64,000 bases of DNA from Rubripirellula tenax (GTDB lineage: Bacteria; Planctomycetota; Planctomycetia; Pirellulales; Pirellulaceae): positions 117,651 through 181,650 of the forward strand of contig NZ_SJPW01000005.1 of NCBI RefSeq assembly GCF_007860125.1, given 5' to 3'. Below, piece by piece: positions 26,373-35,634 of the stretch. The notes under the pieces are model-generated. The model worked only from the letters and a program-made list of their open reading frames with translations, did no database searches and was not told the origin of the DNA. Position 1 is the first letter of the stretch, and every line of letters starts with the position of its first letter. The translations under genes were made by a program, and so were the position numbers.

Positions 26373-27599
26373 ATGAAGAATTTTAGACGTCAGTTTGGCT
26401 TTACCCTGGTAGAGCTCCTGGTTGTGATTGCCATCATTGGGGTGTTGGTTGGGCTGCTTCTGCCCGCGGTGCAGGCGGCTCGCGAAGCCGCTCGGAGAAT
26501 GAGTTGCAGCAACAATTTTAAGCAGATCGGATTGGCGCTCCACAATTACCACTCTGCCTATAAGCAGCTTCCTAAGCAGGCTGGCGGGACTTTCTCAAAT
26601 GCATTTAATTCGGCAGGGCGGACTACCGCGGAAGTGCCGACGTCAAACAATGGACATCAGCTTAGCTGGCTTGTCGGGTTGACGCCCTTTTTCGAGCAGC
26701 AGGCGCTGTGGGAGCAAATTACTAATCCTCTTCTCGATCCAGTCAGTGGGACTGCCAGTTTTCCGGCCATGGGGCCTCATCCCATGCGGACGCTAGCCAA
26801 CCACACGGCGGCCCGTTATGAGCCGTGGCTTACCGAGGTTTCCTCGCTCCGGTGCCCGAGTGACCCCGGAACAGGTCTTCCTTCGCAGGGCCGTACAAAC
26901 TACGCGGCTTGCCTCGGGGATAGCACCGCACATTCGAACGGAAGGCATAGCAGTAACGGTAACACGACCGACACAAATGTTGAACGCGCGATCGCATGTT
27001 TGCGAGGTGTTTTTATCCCGACCGATGTGTCGCGGTTTCGTGATATCTTGGACGGCTTGTCGAACACGATTGCAGCTGGCGAGATCCCCACAGATCTTGG
27101 AGACATGGATGTTCGTACTCAAGTTGCCAAGAATGAATCTGCCACTTCCAACCGATTCTGGCAGCAAAACGGGCGGCGCACTTGCGAGGCCCAGCGGGAT
27201 CCCGAGCGACCACAGTTTTGGGGGCCTAGCTACGTGACGCCAGCTTCGGAGAACGTGGAGAATCGACGGGGCTATAAGTGGGCGGCAGGCACGTTTCTCA
27301 ATACCGGCATGACCACTCACATGCCGCCAAACGGCATACTTTGCTCGCGTAACCAATCGAATTTCGTGTCGTACGGCTCGGACTTCCCGCCGGGGAGTCG
27401 GCATCAAGGGGGGTGCCATGTGCTGATGGCGGATGGGGCGATAAAGTTCATAACGGATTCGATCGAATCAGGGGACCGGGACTCAGCCAGCGTCGGAACC
27501 CTGGGCGGAACGCTGCCGGCAGGTAGTCAGAGTCCTTTTGGGCTTTGGGGTGCCTTGGGAACACGTGCAACCAAGGAAGTCATTAACGAAGATTTTTGA
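26373..27599 (+). CDS. DUF1559 protein with type IV pilin-like N-terminus
   Basis: A 408-residue protein of the planctomycete DUF1559 family. The N-terminus [25 protein letters not shown] is a prepilin-type signal with cleavage expected after Gly9, then a conserved [25 protein letters not shown] block. The C-terminus has the usual family ending with [15 protein letters not shown]. These proteins are presumed to be pseudopilins or surface filament components; the function is not established. A good AAGGAA site lies 8 bases before the ATG. A small lipoprotein gene follows, as is common for this family. Confidence 0.95.
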   Translation: MKNFRRQFGFTLVELLVVIAIIGVLVGLLLPAVQAAREAARRMSCSNNFKQIGLALHNYHSAYKQLPKQAGGTFSNAFNSAGRTTAEVPTSNNGHQLSWLVGLTPFFEQQALWEQITNPLLDPVSGTASFPAMGPHPMRTLANHTAARYEPWLTEVSSLRCPSDPGTGLPSQGRTNYAACLGDSTAHSNGRHSSNGNTTDTNVERAIACLRGVFIPTDVSRFRDILDGLSNTIAAGEIPTDLGDMDVRTQVAKNESATSNRFWQQNGRRTCEAQRDPERPQFWGPSYVTPASENVENRRGYKWAAGTFLNTGMTTHMPPNGILCSRNQSNFVSYGSDFPPGSRHQGGCHVLMADGAIKFITDSIESGDRDSASVGTLGGTLPAGSQSPFGLWGALGTRATKEVINEDF

Positions 27600-27762
27600 A
27601 CGCGGTTGCTTTGGTAACTTCAACGGCCTGTTTGATCTGATCAGCCAGGCCGTTCGCTACGCCCTCAGTTGCAGTCGACTCATTCGAAGTCGCGGCGAAA
27701 CCATGAGGTCGTTTCAGCCCAAACTTGTTCGGTTTATTATCTCTATTGGAGTTGAGTTTCAG

Positions 27763-27975
27763 ATGTCTAATTTCAAATTCGGGTCAGTGCTTGTGTCATC
27801 ATCAGTCTGTTTCATGACGATGCTGGGTTGCTCTGGCGAGAATAAGAGCGTTCCCCAAGACGAGCTAACGGCCTTCTTGGATTTAGAAGAGAATGCTGAT
27901 TTGAAAAATCGGCAATACGTCGACCCAGCGGGCGGCGCGGGTGGGGATGTCGAGTTGGACAAGGAGTCTGATTGA
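27763..27975 (+). CDS. Small lipoprotein downstream of DUF1559
   Basis: A 70-residue protein starting MSNFKFGSVLVSSSVCFMTM with a lipobox (TMLGC, lipidated Cys at about residue 23) and a short acidic, hydrophilic tail that includes YVDPAGGAGGDVELDKESD. The open frame extends upstream to 27538, but the ATG at 27763 is preferred because it starts at the signal peptide. Small lipoproteins of this kind usually accompany DUF1559 genes; their role is unknown. Confidence 0.75.
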   Translation: MSNFKFGSVLVSSSVCFMTMLGCSGENKSVPQDELTAFLDLEENADLKNRQYVDPAGGAGGDVELDKESD

Positions 27976-28396
27976 TCACGTTCCTCTGGCGATTTCAATT
28001 AGGTCGAGCAAGGAAGTTAGTCATTGAGGATCTAGGCAGGTCTTGGGGATCAGATTCGGCTGGGGCCACAGTTAGCTTAGGGGCGGCGTGTCGATCCCCG
28101 TGGGTGTGGTTTTCCTCGCTTGAGAAGTCCCTGAATCAGTTTCAGCAGCGAACGAGAACCGTCCGGGGACTTCGTGTAGGCATCGGTCCGACTGGTCCGG
28201 AACCGGCCGATCGGCACGGAGTCCCGTGAGCCAGATCCCTGTATCGGGTTGCTCCAAATTGCAGGCCCGCCAAACTTCAAACGAGAGAGAAATTTCTTCG
28301 TCGGCGGTATCGCTGCTGGTTAGGTACGTGAATGACGACGATGTATGCGACCGATTGGCGACGATCAATCAACAAACAGACGAAAGGATCCATGGT
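27976..28396. other. Intergenic region upstream of the rightward sulfatase
   Basis: About 420 bases with no gene I can support. The sulfatase frame is open from 28226 but its signal peptide begins at 28397. Minus-strand frames at 28072-28368 show no recognisable domain. The promoter of the rightward sulfatase genes should be here; none was identified with confidence. Confidence 0.4.
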
Positions 28397-29782
28397 ATGA
28401 CGAGAGCGGGAATCTTATTGGCATTTGCGGCGCTGTTCTCCGGAGTTTCTGTGCGGGCTGCGGAGCAGCCGAACATTATTTTCATCTTCGCTGATGACTG
28501 GGGCTACGGCGATTTGGGGATCCATGGAAGCGACTTCTGTGAAACGCCCCGCCTCGATCGCATGGCGAAGCAAGGAATTGACTTCCAGAATTTCACCGTG
28601 GACCATCCGGTCTGCTCGCCCAGTCGCACCGCGGTCATGACGGGTCAGTTTCCGGCTCGCCACAGTGTGCATCAACACTTTGCCACGATCGCCCATCATC
28701 GCCGGGCCGGCATGCCCGACTGGCTGGATCCACAAGCACCCATGCTGCCGCGCATTCTGCGGGATGCGGGCTATGCAACCGCCCATTTTGGCAAGTGGCA
28801 CCTTTGTAATGATCAAGTCCCCGATGGCCCCATGCCGCCGGCCTACGGCTACGACGAGTTCGGCGCATTCAATTTGCCCAGCGCGGCGACCGAGCAAATG
28901 CCCACCGCCGAAACCTGTTCTCGCGCCGTCGACTTCATCAAACGCCACAAAGATCGACCGTTCTTCGTCAACCTTTGGCTGCACGAAACCCATACGCCAC
29001 ATTATCCGCTGGAAAAACATCTCAAACAGTTCGAACATCTCAATGAGCAACAACAGGTCTACGCGGCGGTGGTGGCCGAAGCCGACGCAGGGGTCGGAAG
29101 CGTGCTCGATGCGTTGAAGGAATGCGGGATCGATGAAAACACGCTGGTGATTTTCTCTTCCGATAACGGGCCCGAGAGAACCGGCAAAAAGAAAGAGCAG
29201 GACGACGTCTCGACGGGACCCGGTCTGGGTTCGTTCTATTCCGTCGGAGAAACAGGCAAGCTCAAAGGCCGTAAGCGATCGCTTTATGCGGGTGGCGTTC
29301 GCGTACCGTTTATCGCCCGCTGGCCGGGCGTCGTTCCGTCGGGCAAAACCGACCGCGATTCGGTGCTCACCGCCGTCGATCTTCTGCCAACCTTCGCCAC
29401 GTTGGCCGGAGCGACTTTGCCCGATGGTTATCAGCCGGACGGCATCAACATCATGAGTGCGTTGAAAGGAGAATCGTTTCAACGCGGCTTGCCGATTTTT
29501 TGGGAATGGGCTCCGGCCCGCAATCATCCAGAAATGTGGCCTCATCAGGGCATTCGCGATGGCAAATGGAAACTGTTGTTGAATAAAAAGCTGGGGCGTG
29601 CAGAACTCTATGACATCGATACCGACTGGGCGGAAACGTCCGATCTGTCGCAGGCCCATCCGGAAACCGTCGATCAGCTCACCCAACAAATTGATGCGTG
29701 GAAAAAGACCCTGCCCACGAACCCGCCCGAGTCGTGTTTTTCCAAACTAAGAAGTGAACCGGCAGGCTCCACCTCCAAGTAG
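28397..29782 (+). CDS. Secreted sulfatase (S1, CSPSRTAVMTG group)
   Basis: A 461-residue sulfatase. The start at 28397 is chosen because it opens the signal peptide (MTRAGILLAFAALFSGVSVRAA) and is preceded by AAAGGA at 8 bases; the frame itself is open from 28226. Motifs are ADDWGYGD (Asp33-34), CSPSR (Cys73, predicted formylglycine), GKWHLC near residue 130 and SSDNGP. It is a close relative of the sulfatase at 12312-13751. A 23-codon fragment of a gene very like this one is found at 39803-39871 (GRKRSLYAGG), showing past duplication. Confidence 0.94.
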   Translation: MTRAGILLAFAALFSGVSVRAAEQPNIIFIFADDWGYGDLGIHGSDFCETPRLDRMAKQGIDFQNFTVDHPVCSPSRTAVMTGQFPARHSVHQHFATIAHHRRAGMPDWLDPQAPMLPRILRDAGYATAHFGKWHLCNDQVPDGPMPPAYGYDEFGAFNLPSAATEQMPTAETCSRAVDFIKRHKDRPFFVNLWLHETHTPHYPLEKHLKQFEHLNEQQQVYAAVVAEADAGVGSVLDALKECGIDENTLVIFSSDNGPERTGKKKEQDDVSTGPGLGSFYSVGETGKLKGRKRSLYAGGVRVPFIARWPGVVPSGKTDRDSVLTAVDLLPTFATLAGATLPDGYQPDGINIMSALKGESFQRGLPIFWEWAPARNHPEMWPHQGIRDGKWKLLLNKKLGRAELYDIDTDWAETSDLSQAHPETVDQLTQQIDAWKKTLPTNPPESCFSKLRSEPAGSTSK

Positions 29783-29795
29783 GTTGCTGACGTAA

Positions 29796-31451
29796 ATGCC
29801 GAAAACGGCTACGGCAATTGATTTCAAGTACAACGATCCCCCCGAGAACAACACTGTGAACATAATTCAGAAAAAGATGCCGGTCGATTCTTCAAGCAGA
29901 CATCCCGTTTACATCATCCGATTTTTGCTGCTCGTTGACGGCGTGCTGGGTATGGGCTTTGCGTGCAACTCATCAGTTAGAGCAACCGCTGCCGATGCTC
30001 CCGCCCGTCCGAACGTCATCATTGTTATGGCGGACGACCTGGGCATTGGAGACATTTCGCCAACCAATGCGGACTGCAAGATTAAGACGCCTCATCTGCA
30101 GCGCCTCGCTGACGAAGGTCTGACGTTCCTCGATGCACACACACCTAGTTCGGTTTGTACGCCCACGCGATATGGGTTGTTGACCGGACGCTACAACTGG
30201 CGTTCGCGGTTATCCAGGGGAGTGCTGAAAGGAACCAGTGAGCATTTGATTCCGGCGGATCGTCCAACGCTTGGCCACTTGATGAAATCAGCCGGTTACC
30301 ACACTGCGATGATTGGCAAGTGGCACCTCGGTTGGGATTGGACCAAGAACGGCAAGGACATCGACTTCTCAAAACCGGTTGCGAATGGTCCGGACATCAA
30401 TGGTTTTGACCAATACTACGGACACTGTGGTTCGCTTGACATGCCGCCCTACGTTTGGGTGGACACCGGAATGCCGACGTCGGTACCCGTGCGTGAAGAG
30501 GGCGCTACGAAAGAGGACTCACGTTATGGTTGGTATCGCAAAGGGCCCATTGGTCAGGATTTCGAGATCAACCAAGTGCTCCCGCATTTGTTCGACAAGT
30601 CGATGGCGTATGTCAACGAGCGTGCCGAAGCAGCAAAAAGCGGCAAGCCTTTCTTTCTTTACTTGCCGCTCCCGGCGCCCCACACCCCCATTGTTCCCGT
30701 GCCACCTTTCAAGGACGCCAGCGGGATCAATCCGTATGCCGATTTTGTACACCAGGTCGATCATCACATGGGTGAGTTGATGGCGACTTTGGTCAAAGCA
30801 GGCGTGGACGACAATACATTAGTGGTTTTCACCAGCGACAACGGCTGCTCGAACCAAGCCAATTTTGAGGTGCTTGCCGAGCATGATCATCATCCAAGCG
30901 CCGGCTACCGTGGTCACAAAGCCGACATCTACGAAGGTGGCCACCGAGTGCCACTGATCATTCGATGGCCCGGTAAGGTCGCGGTTGGTCAAAAGACCGA
31001 CGCCATTGCCTGCCTTACCGACATCTATACAACACTTCAATCCATCACAGGACAACCTCGCGAATCACGAGGCGGTGAAGATGGCTTTGACTTGTCGCCA
31101 TTGTTCCAAGATCTGGCGGCCGCTCCGCGGGACACACTGATCAGCCATAGCATCTCGGGGAATTTCGCCATTCGTCGTGGCCCTTGGAAACTGTGCTTGG
31201 CCCACGGCAGCGGCGGCTGGAGCAGTCCCAAAGAAGTGGACGCGAAAAAGCAAGGCCTGCCGCCGATACAATTGTTCAACCTGGACGACGACAAAGCCGA
31301 ACAGACCAACCTCGTTGACGAAAATCCCGACAAAGTCGAGGAGCTTCTCGCCTTGCTTAAGCAACAAGTTGATAACGGCCGCTGTACGCCGGGCACCGAG
31401 CTAGACAATGATCGAGTGGTGACAATCAGTTCGGAACCAGCGAAGAGATAG
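29796..31451 (+). CDS. Secreted sulfatase (S1, YGLLTGRY group)
   Basis: A sulfatase of up to 551 residues. Motifs are MADDLGIGD (Asp80-81), CTPTR (Cys121, predicted formylglycine), GKWHLGWDW and TSDNGC. The CTPTRYGLLTGRYNWRSRL block and C-terminal QVDNGRCTPG segment place it with the sulfatases at 3469 and 6699. The N-terminus is uncertain: the hydrophobic signal (IIRFLLLVDGVLGMGFA) begins near residue 40, so ATG at 29877 is a plausible alternative start. It follows the previous sulfatase by 13 bases, so the two form one transcription unit. Confidence 0.92.
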   Translation: MPKTATAIDFKYNDPPENNTVNIIQKKMPVDSSSRHPVYIIRFLLLVDGVLGMGFACNSSVRATAADAPARPNVIIVMADDLGIGDISPTNADCKIKTPHLQRLADEGLTFLDAHTPSSVCTPTRYGLLTGRYNWRSRLSRGVLKGTSEHLIPADRPTLGHLMKSAGYHTAMIGKWHLGWDWTKNGKDIDFSKPVANGPDINGFDQYYGHCGSLDMPPYVWVDTGMPTSVPVREEGATKEDSRYGWYRKGPIGQDFEINQVLPHLFDKSMAYVNERAEAAKSGKPFFLYLPLPAPHTPIVPVPPFKDASGINPYADFVHQVDHHMGELMATLVKAGVDDNTLVVFTSDNGCSNQANFEVLAEHDHHPSAGYRGHKADIYEGGHRVPLIIRWPGKVAVGQKTDAIACLTDIYTTLQSITGQPRESRGGEDGFDLSPLFQDLAAAPRDTLISHSISGNFAIRRGPWKLCLAHGSGGWSSPKEVDAKKQGLPPIQLFNLDDDKAEQTNLVDENPDKVEELLALLKQQVDNGRCTPGTELDNDRVVTISSEPAKR

Positions 31452-31551
31452 GCGTGACAAGACAATGTTTCCCTGTCGAACGGGATTCAGACTTTCCAAG
31501 CCGTACCGATAACGACCGTTAGATACTCACGTATCGAAGTGAAAAGAAAAC

Positions 31552-32838
31552 ATGATGGCTAGAGACAATTTGACGATCGACCGACGTCGTTTTCTCCGTG
31601 GCAGCGGCGTTGCAATCGCTCTGCCGTTTTTGGAATCCCTTGCAGCGCCGAAGCGTTTATCTGCCACGGAAAAATTAGCCGAAACGCCCATGAGAATGGT
31701 GTGCATCGGTCTGGAATACGGTTTGCAACCTGCCGAGTTCTTTCCGAAAGCCGTTGGGCGAAACTACGAGGCTTCCAAGTTGCTGGCCCCGCTGTCTGCG
31801 ATCCAAAACGACTTCACAGTGTTCTCGGGATTGGATCACGCTGGCGTCAGTGGTGGGCACCGCGCCACACATACGTTTTTGTCGGGAATCATGTCCGATC
31901 AGGCAAAGTCTCATCCAGAAGGAAACATCACCGTCGATCAAAAGGCGGCCGAGTTCGTCGGTGCCAAGACGCGATTCCCATCGATGCAGCTCGGACTTGG
32001 CGGGGGCGGCGTTTCGTGGACGCGAAATGGAGTGAAGATCCCACCCAAAACGAGTCTGCAATCAATCTTTGACGAGATGTTTCTTGATACACCGGAATCG
32101 ACCAAGAAACAGCTTTCGGATTCCTACAAGGTCGACGGCAGCATCCTTGATCTCGTGATGGAGGACGCGGCGGCGCTTAAAAAACTAGGAAGTCAAAATG
32201 ATGCAGAGAAACTCGATGAGTTCTTTACCTCGATCCGCGAGGTCGAAAAACGAATCGTCCAGTCGTCCGCTTGGCTGGAGAAATCCAGGCCGAAAACGGA
32301 CTACACGCTGCCGGGTCGAATGCCAGACAGCTTCTACGAGGAAGTGCCTCTCTTCTACGACATGATGAAGCTCGCGTTGCAGACCGATTCGACTCGTGTG
32401 GTGTCCATGGGAATCAACGAATGGCGAGGCTCATCCGGACTGCCGGGGGTGACAAAGGGTTACCACGACCTGACGCACCACGGCCACGATCCCACCAAGC
32501 TCAAGCAGCTTTCCATCATTGAAACGTTTCATACCGCTCAGCTTGCGAGATTCCTTGAAAGCATGAAACGCACCCAGGCATCCGAAGACGCTTCATTGCT
32601 CGACAAGACAATGGTGCTCTTCGGAAGTGGCATGGGCAACGCGAGTTCTCACTCGACCCGCAATCTTCCCATCATCCTCGCCGGAGGCGGCTTCGAGCAT
32701 GGCGAGCACAAGACTTACACGGCCAGCAACGGAGAAGACACACCTGCCTGCAACTTGTTCTTGTCGATGCTGCAGCGTTTCGGAGTTGAATCAGACCAAT
32801 TCGGAACAAGTACCGGAACACTGGAGGGATTGAACTGA
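31552..32838 (+). CDS. DUF1552 family protein, Tat-exported
   Basis: A 428-residue planctomycete DUF1552 protein. The N-terminus carries a twin-arginine type signal (DRRRFLRGSGVAIALPF). Conserved family features seen are VFSGLDHAGVSGGH, GGGGVSWTRNG, EVEKRI, LALQTDSTRVVSMGIN, MVLFGSGMGNASSHS and LAGGGFEHGEHK. Function is not established; proteins of this family are nearly always encoded beside DUF1592 cytochrome-like proteins. Its TGA overlaps the ATG of the DUF1592 gene by one base, so the two are coupled. Confidence 0.93.
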   Translation: MMARDNLTIDRRRFLRGSGVAIALPFLESLAAPKRLSATEKLAETPMRMVCIGLEYGLQPAEFFPKAVGRNYEASKLLAPLSAIQNDFTVFSGLDHAGVSGGHRATHTFLSGIMSDQAKSHPEGNITVDQKAAEFVGAKTRFPSMQLGLGGGGVSWTRNGVKIPPKTSLQSIFDEMFLDTPESTKKQLSDSYKVDGSILDLVMEDAAALKKLGSQNDAEKLDEFFTSIREVEKRIVQSSAWLEKSRPKTDYTLPGRMPDSFYEEVPLFYDMMKLALQTDSTRVVSMGINEWRGSSGLPGVTKGYHDLTHHGHDPTKLKQLSIIETFHTAQLARFLESMKRTQASEDASLLDKTMVLFGSGMGNASSHSTRNLPIILAGGGFEHGEHKTYTASNGEDTPACNLFLSMLQRFGVESDQFGTSTGTLEGLN

Positions 32839-35411
32839 TGGCCAGAAGTTTTCGGCGTTCCCGCCGCACCGAACAGACCCACTACCGAAAACGCGATGTC
32901 TCCTTGATATCGTTTGGTCACTGCGTGGTCTTCGCCACAATGATGATTCAGGGCGTGCTGATCCCAGACTCACGGATTCAGGCACAAGCGGTCGAAACTG
33001 AATTCGACCAAAGTGCTTTCGTGCGAGACAACTGCATTCGCTGCCATAACGCAGAGGAGCAAAAAGGTGACCGAAGTTTCAGTTTGCTGGATTCGGACCT
33101 CGATGGAGAAGAGGCCGCTCGCCAATGGCAAGACATCCTTGACGTGCTCAACCTTGGTGAGATGCCTCCCGAAGATGAACCTCAGCCTAAGGCGGATGAA
33201 ACCAAGCAATTCGTTGCCGTTGTCACGCGCCAACTGCAAGCATTCTACGAGTCAAACAAAGCAAGCACGGAATCCCACGTTCGTCGATTGAATCGTTACG
33301 AGTATCGAAACACGATTCAAGATCTGTGTGGCATCAACCTTGAGTCCTTCGACCCGACATCCTACTTTCCGGTCGACGAGCGAAAGGATGGGTTCGACAA
33401 CATTGGCGAAGAATTGGTCTTCTCCGACTACCTCTTGCAGCGTCAACTCGATGCCGCGTCGCAGGTCATCGACAAGGCGTTCCATGCGAACACGAAAAAC
33501 GATACGACGCTCGAGCGGTTCATGCCCAACGACATGTGCAATCGCAAGTTTCATTTTCGACCGCAAATTACTTTTATGGTCAACGTCGACGGCAGCTACG
33601 TGGACGTAGGGCACGGCGATAAAAAGTCGGACCGTGTTCTCTCGAAGAACTACAAAGGAGTTCCGGCGGACGGCTACTACACGATTCGGGTCAAGGCCGA
33701 AGGAATCAATCGCGAGTATCCCTACGATCCCAAACTCATGCGGGTCAATCGCGACGAGCCGATCACGATGGAGGTACTTGTCGCGAATCCAAGGGTCGGC
33801 GGTCGTTTAACTGGCAACCCAACCGATCGAAGCATCGCGGTTGTCCCGCTCAAAGACCATGAGGCCACGATTTACGAGTTTCGGACCTGGATGGACAAGG
33901 GATTCGTTCCACTGGTGCGATATCTCAACGGCCCTTACCCAATCAAAGCAACTTTGAGACGGATCATTCCCAAATACCACCTCGATGCGGTGCCGAGTAA
34001 CTGGCTCAGTGGGACTGCTGACCATCCTGCCGAGCAATTGGATGCCTGGATATCGGACGTCTATCAAGGCCCACGCATGCGAATTCACCACATTGAGCTG
34101 GACGGCCCCGAACCCATGCCGGCAAGCATCGCCAGCCGTACCGTTTCATTGGGAAAAGAGTCTGCGGACACGCACTCCATCGACCCTGGAATTGCGATCG
34201 AAGGATTCTTGTTTCGGGCGTTTCGTCGGCCGCCGCGTGAATCGGAAATCAATCGCTATCGAGCATTCATGAACGCTCGACTGACATTGGGGGAATCCGA
34301 AGAGACGGCGTTGCGCACCACTTTCAAAGCCATTCTGTGCTCACCGAACTTTCTTTACGTCGAATCGCCTCACGACGAATCAGATCCGGCCGACACGGCA
34401 TTTCGACTTGCCTCCCGACTGTCCTATTTGCTCTGGAGTTCCATGCCGGACGACGAATTGTTCGAGTTGGCGGAAAACGGAAGACTCGTCGATCCCGATG
34501 TGCTGGTTGCTCAAGCCATGCGAATGCTCAAGGACCCCAAAGCAAACGCATTCACCGAGCATTTTACCGACAGTTGGCTGCGTCTGAATGACCTCGGATC
34601 GATGCCGCCCGACCTCAAGAAATTCGCCGCTTACCACAAGCTGAACCTTCAACCGATGATGATCAGCGAGACTCGCCTGTTCTTTGATCACATTCTCAAG
34701 AACAACCTGAGCATCGAGCATTTCATTGATTCGGATTTTACGTTTCTGAATCAACAGCTCGCCAATCACTATGGCATCAAGGGTGTCGACGGCGATGAAT
34801 TTCAAAAAGTGTCGCTGCCGCCCGAATCCATGCGAGGTGGTTTGCTGGGACACGCGAGCATTCTGACGGCGACATCCAACGGCGTGGAAACCTCACCGGT
34901 CACTCGTGGGATTTGGCTACTGGAAAACATACTTGGAACCCCACCATCGCCTCCGCCGCCCGATGTCGAACCCCTCGAACCCGATATCCGAGGCGCCACG
35001 ACCATCCGGGAGCAGCTTGAGAAACACCGTAAAGTGGCAACCTGTGCGGAGTGTCATCGGAAGATTGATCCGCCTGGCTTCGCACTCGAGAGCTTTGACC
35101 CCATTGGTTCCCTACGCACTGTCTACAGCAGTGGAAATGAGAAGTCGCGCAGAGTAGTCGATACAGCCGGCAGACTCGCGACCGGCGAGGAATTTCAAGA
35201 CATCACGGAGTTGAAACAACGACTGCTTGAGCGCAAAGATCAGTTCTCGCAATGTCTCACTGAGAAAATGCTAACCTACGCACTCGGTCGAGAGCTCGTC
35301 TTCCAAGACCGGCCCCATGTCGATGAGATTGCCGAAGAGCTTGCCCACCGCGGTTATGGACTCCGAGATTTAGTCGAACTGACGGTTTCAAGTCAACCGT
35401 TTCGTGACTAA
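32838..35411 (+). CDS. DUF1592 family heme-motif protein (PSCyt type)
   Basis: An 857-residue exported protein with the usual planctomycete order DUF1587 - DUF1595 - DUF1592 - DUF1588 - DUF1585. A c-type heme motif CIRCH lies near residues 66-70 and a second, CAECH, near residue 735, followed by KIDPPGFALESFDPIG. Segments such as LNRYEYRNTIQDL, LASRLSYLLWSSMPDDELF and TSPVTRGIWLLENILG are typical. It is likely a periplasmic or membrane-associated cytochrome-like partner of the DUF1552 protein; the substrate is unknown. Length is normal. Confidence 0.93.
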   Translation: MARSFRRSRRTEQTHYRKRDVSLISFGHCVVFATMMIQGVLIPDSRIQAQAVETEFDQSAFVRDNCIRCHNAEEQKGDRSFSLLDSDLDGEEAARQWQDILDVLNLGEMPPEDEPQPKADETKQFVAVVTRQLQAFYESNKASTESHVRRLNRYEYRNTIQDLCGINLESFDPTSYFPVDERKDGFDNIGEELVFSDYLLQRQLDAASQVIDKAFHANTKNDTTLERFMPNDMCNRKFHFRPQITFMVNVDGSYVDVGHGDKKSDRVLSKNYKGVPADGYYTIRVKAEGINREYPYDPKLMRVNRDEPITMEVLVANPRVGGRLTGNPTDRSIAVVPLKDHEATIYEFRTWMDKGFVPLVRYLNGPYPIKATLRRIIPKYHLDAVPSNWLSGTADHPAEQLDAWISDVYQGPRMRIHHIELDGPEPMPASIASRTVSLGKESADTHSIDPGIAIEGFLFRAFRRPPRESEINRYRAFMNARLTLGESEETALRTTFKAILCSPNFLYVESPHDESDPADTAFRLASRLSYLLWSSMPDDELFELAENGRLVDPDVLVAQAMRMLKDPKANAFTEHFTDSWLRLNDLGSMPPDLKKFAAYHKLNLQPMMISETRLFFDHILKNNLSIEHFIDSDFTFLNQQLANHYGIKGVDGDEFQKVSLPPESMRGGLLGHASILTATSNGVETSPVTRGIWLLENILGTPPSPPPPDVEPLEPDIRGATTIREQLEKHRKVATCAECHRKIDPPGFALESFDPIGSLRTVYSSGNEKSRRVVDTAGRLATGEEFQDITELKQRLLERKDQFSQCLTEKMLTYALGRELVFQDRPHVDEIAEELAHRGYGLRDLVELTVSSQPFRD

Positions 35412-35481
35412 GCATCGAGCGAAAGGCGACAATAAGAAGCAGCTCGATGCTAAGCACTTTCGCGGGAGTCTTTTTGTGTAA

Positions 35482-35541
35482 TGAGCCGACAGCGCTAGCT
35501 GCGGGTATCAGGCGGCACCCGCGGCTAGCGCCGTCGGCTCA
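35482..35541. repeat. Inverted repeat hairpin, 25-bp arms
   Basis: Arms at 35482-35506 and 35517-35541 are reverse complements at 23 of 25 positions, with a 10-base loop (core GAGCCGAC.GCGCTAGC.GCGGGT). It lies between the DUF1592 stop and the GH95 gene and could act as a terminator, but it has no following T-run and resembles an interspersed repeat (see 25858-25923). Confidence 0.8.
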
Positions 35542-35634
35542 CTAATTTAGCGGTATTGGGCCTTAGCCGACGTCCCCCACCATGAATGCCACGGCTTCAA
35601 GCGTCGCACGCCAATCCTATCGTGGACTCGCGCC

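Noticed and set aside
28072..28368. Small minus-strand gene before the sulfatase
   Set aside because: No start signal, no recognisable domain and overlapping frames of similar length; it has no support as coding.
28415..29689. 424-codon minus-strand frame
   Set aside because: Antisense to the sulfatase at 28397, which has a signal peptide and intact active site; high GC third positions create long shadow frames.
35482..35541. Simple rho-independent terminator
   Set aside because: No T-run follows and a related sequence occurs elsewhere in the window, so a repeat family is more likely.
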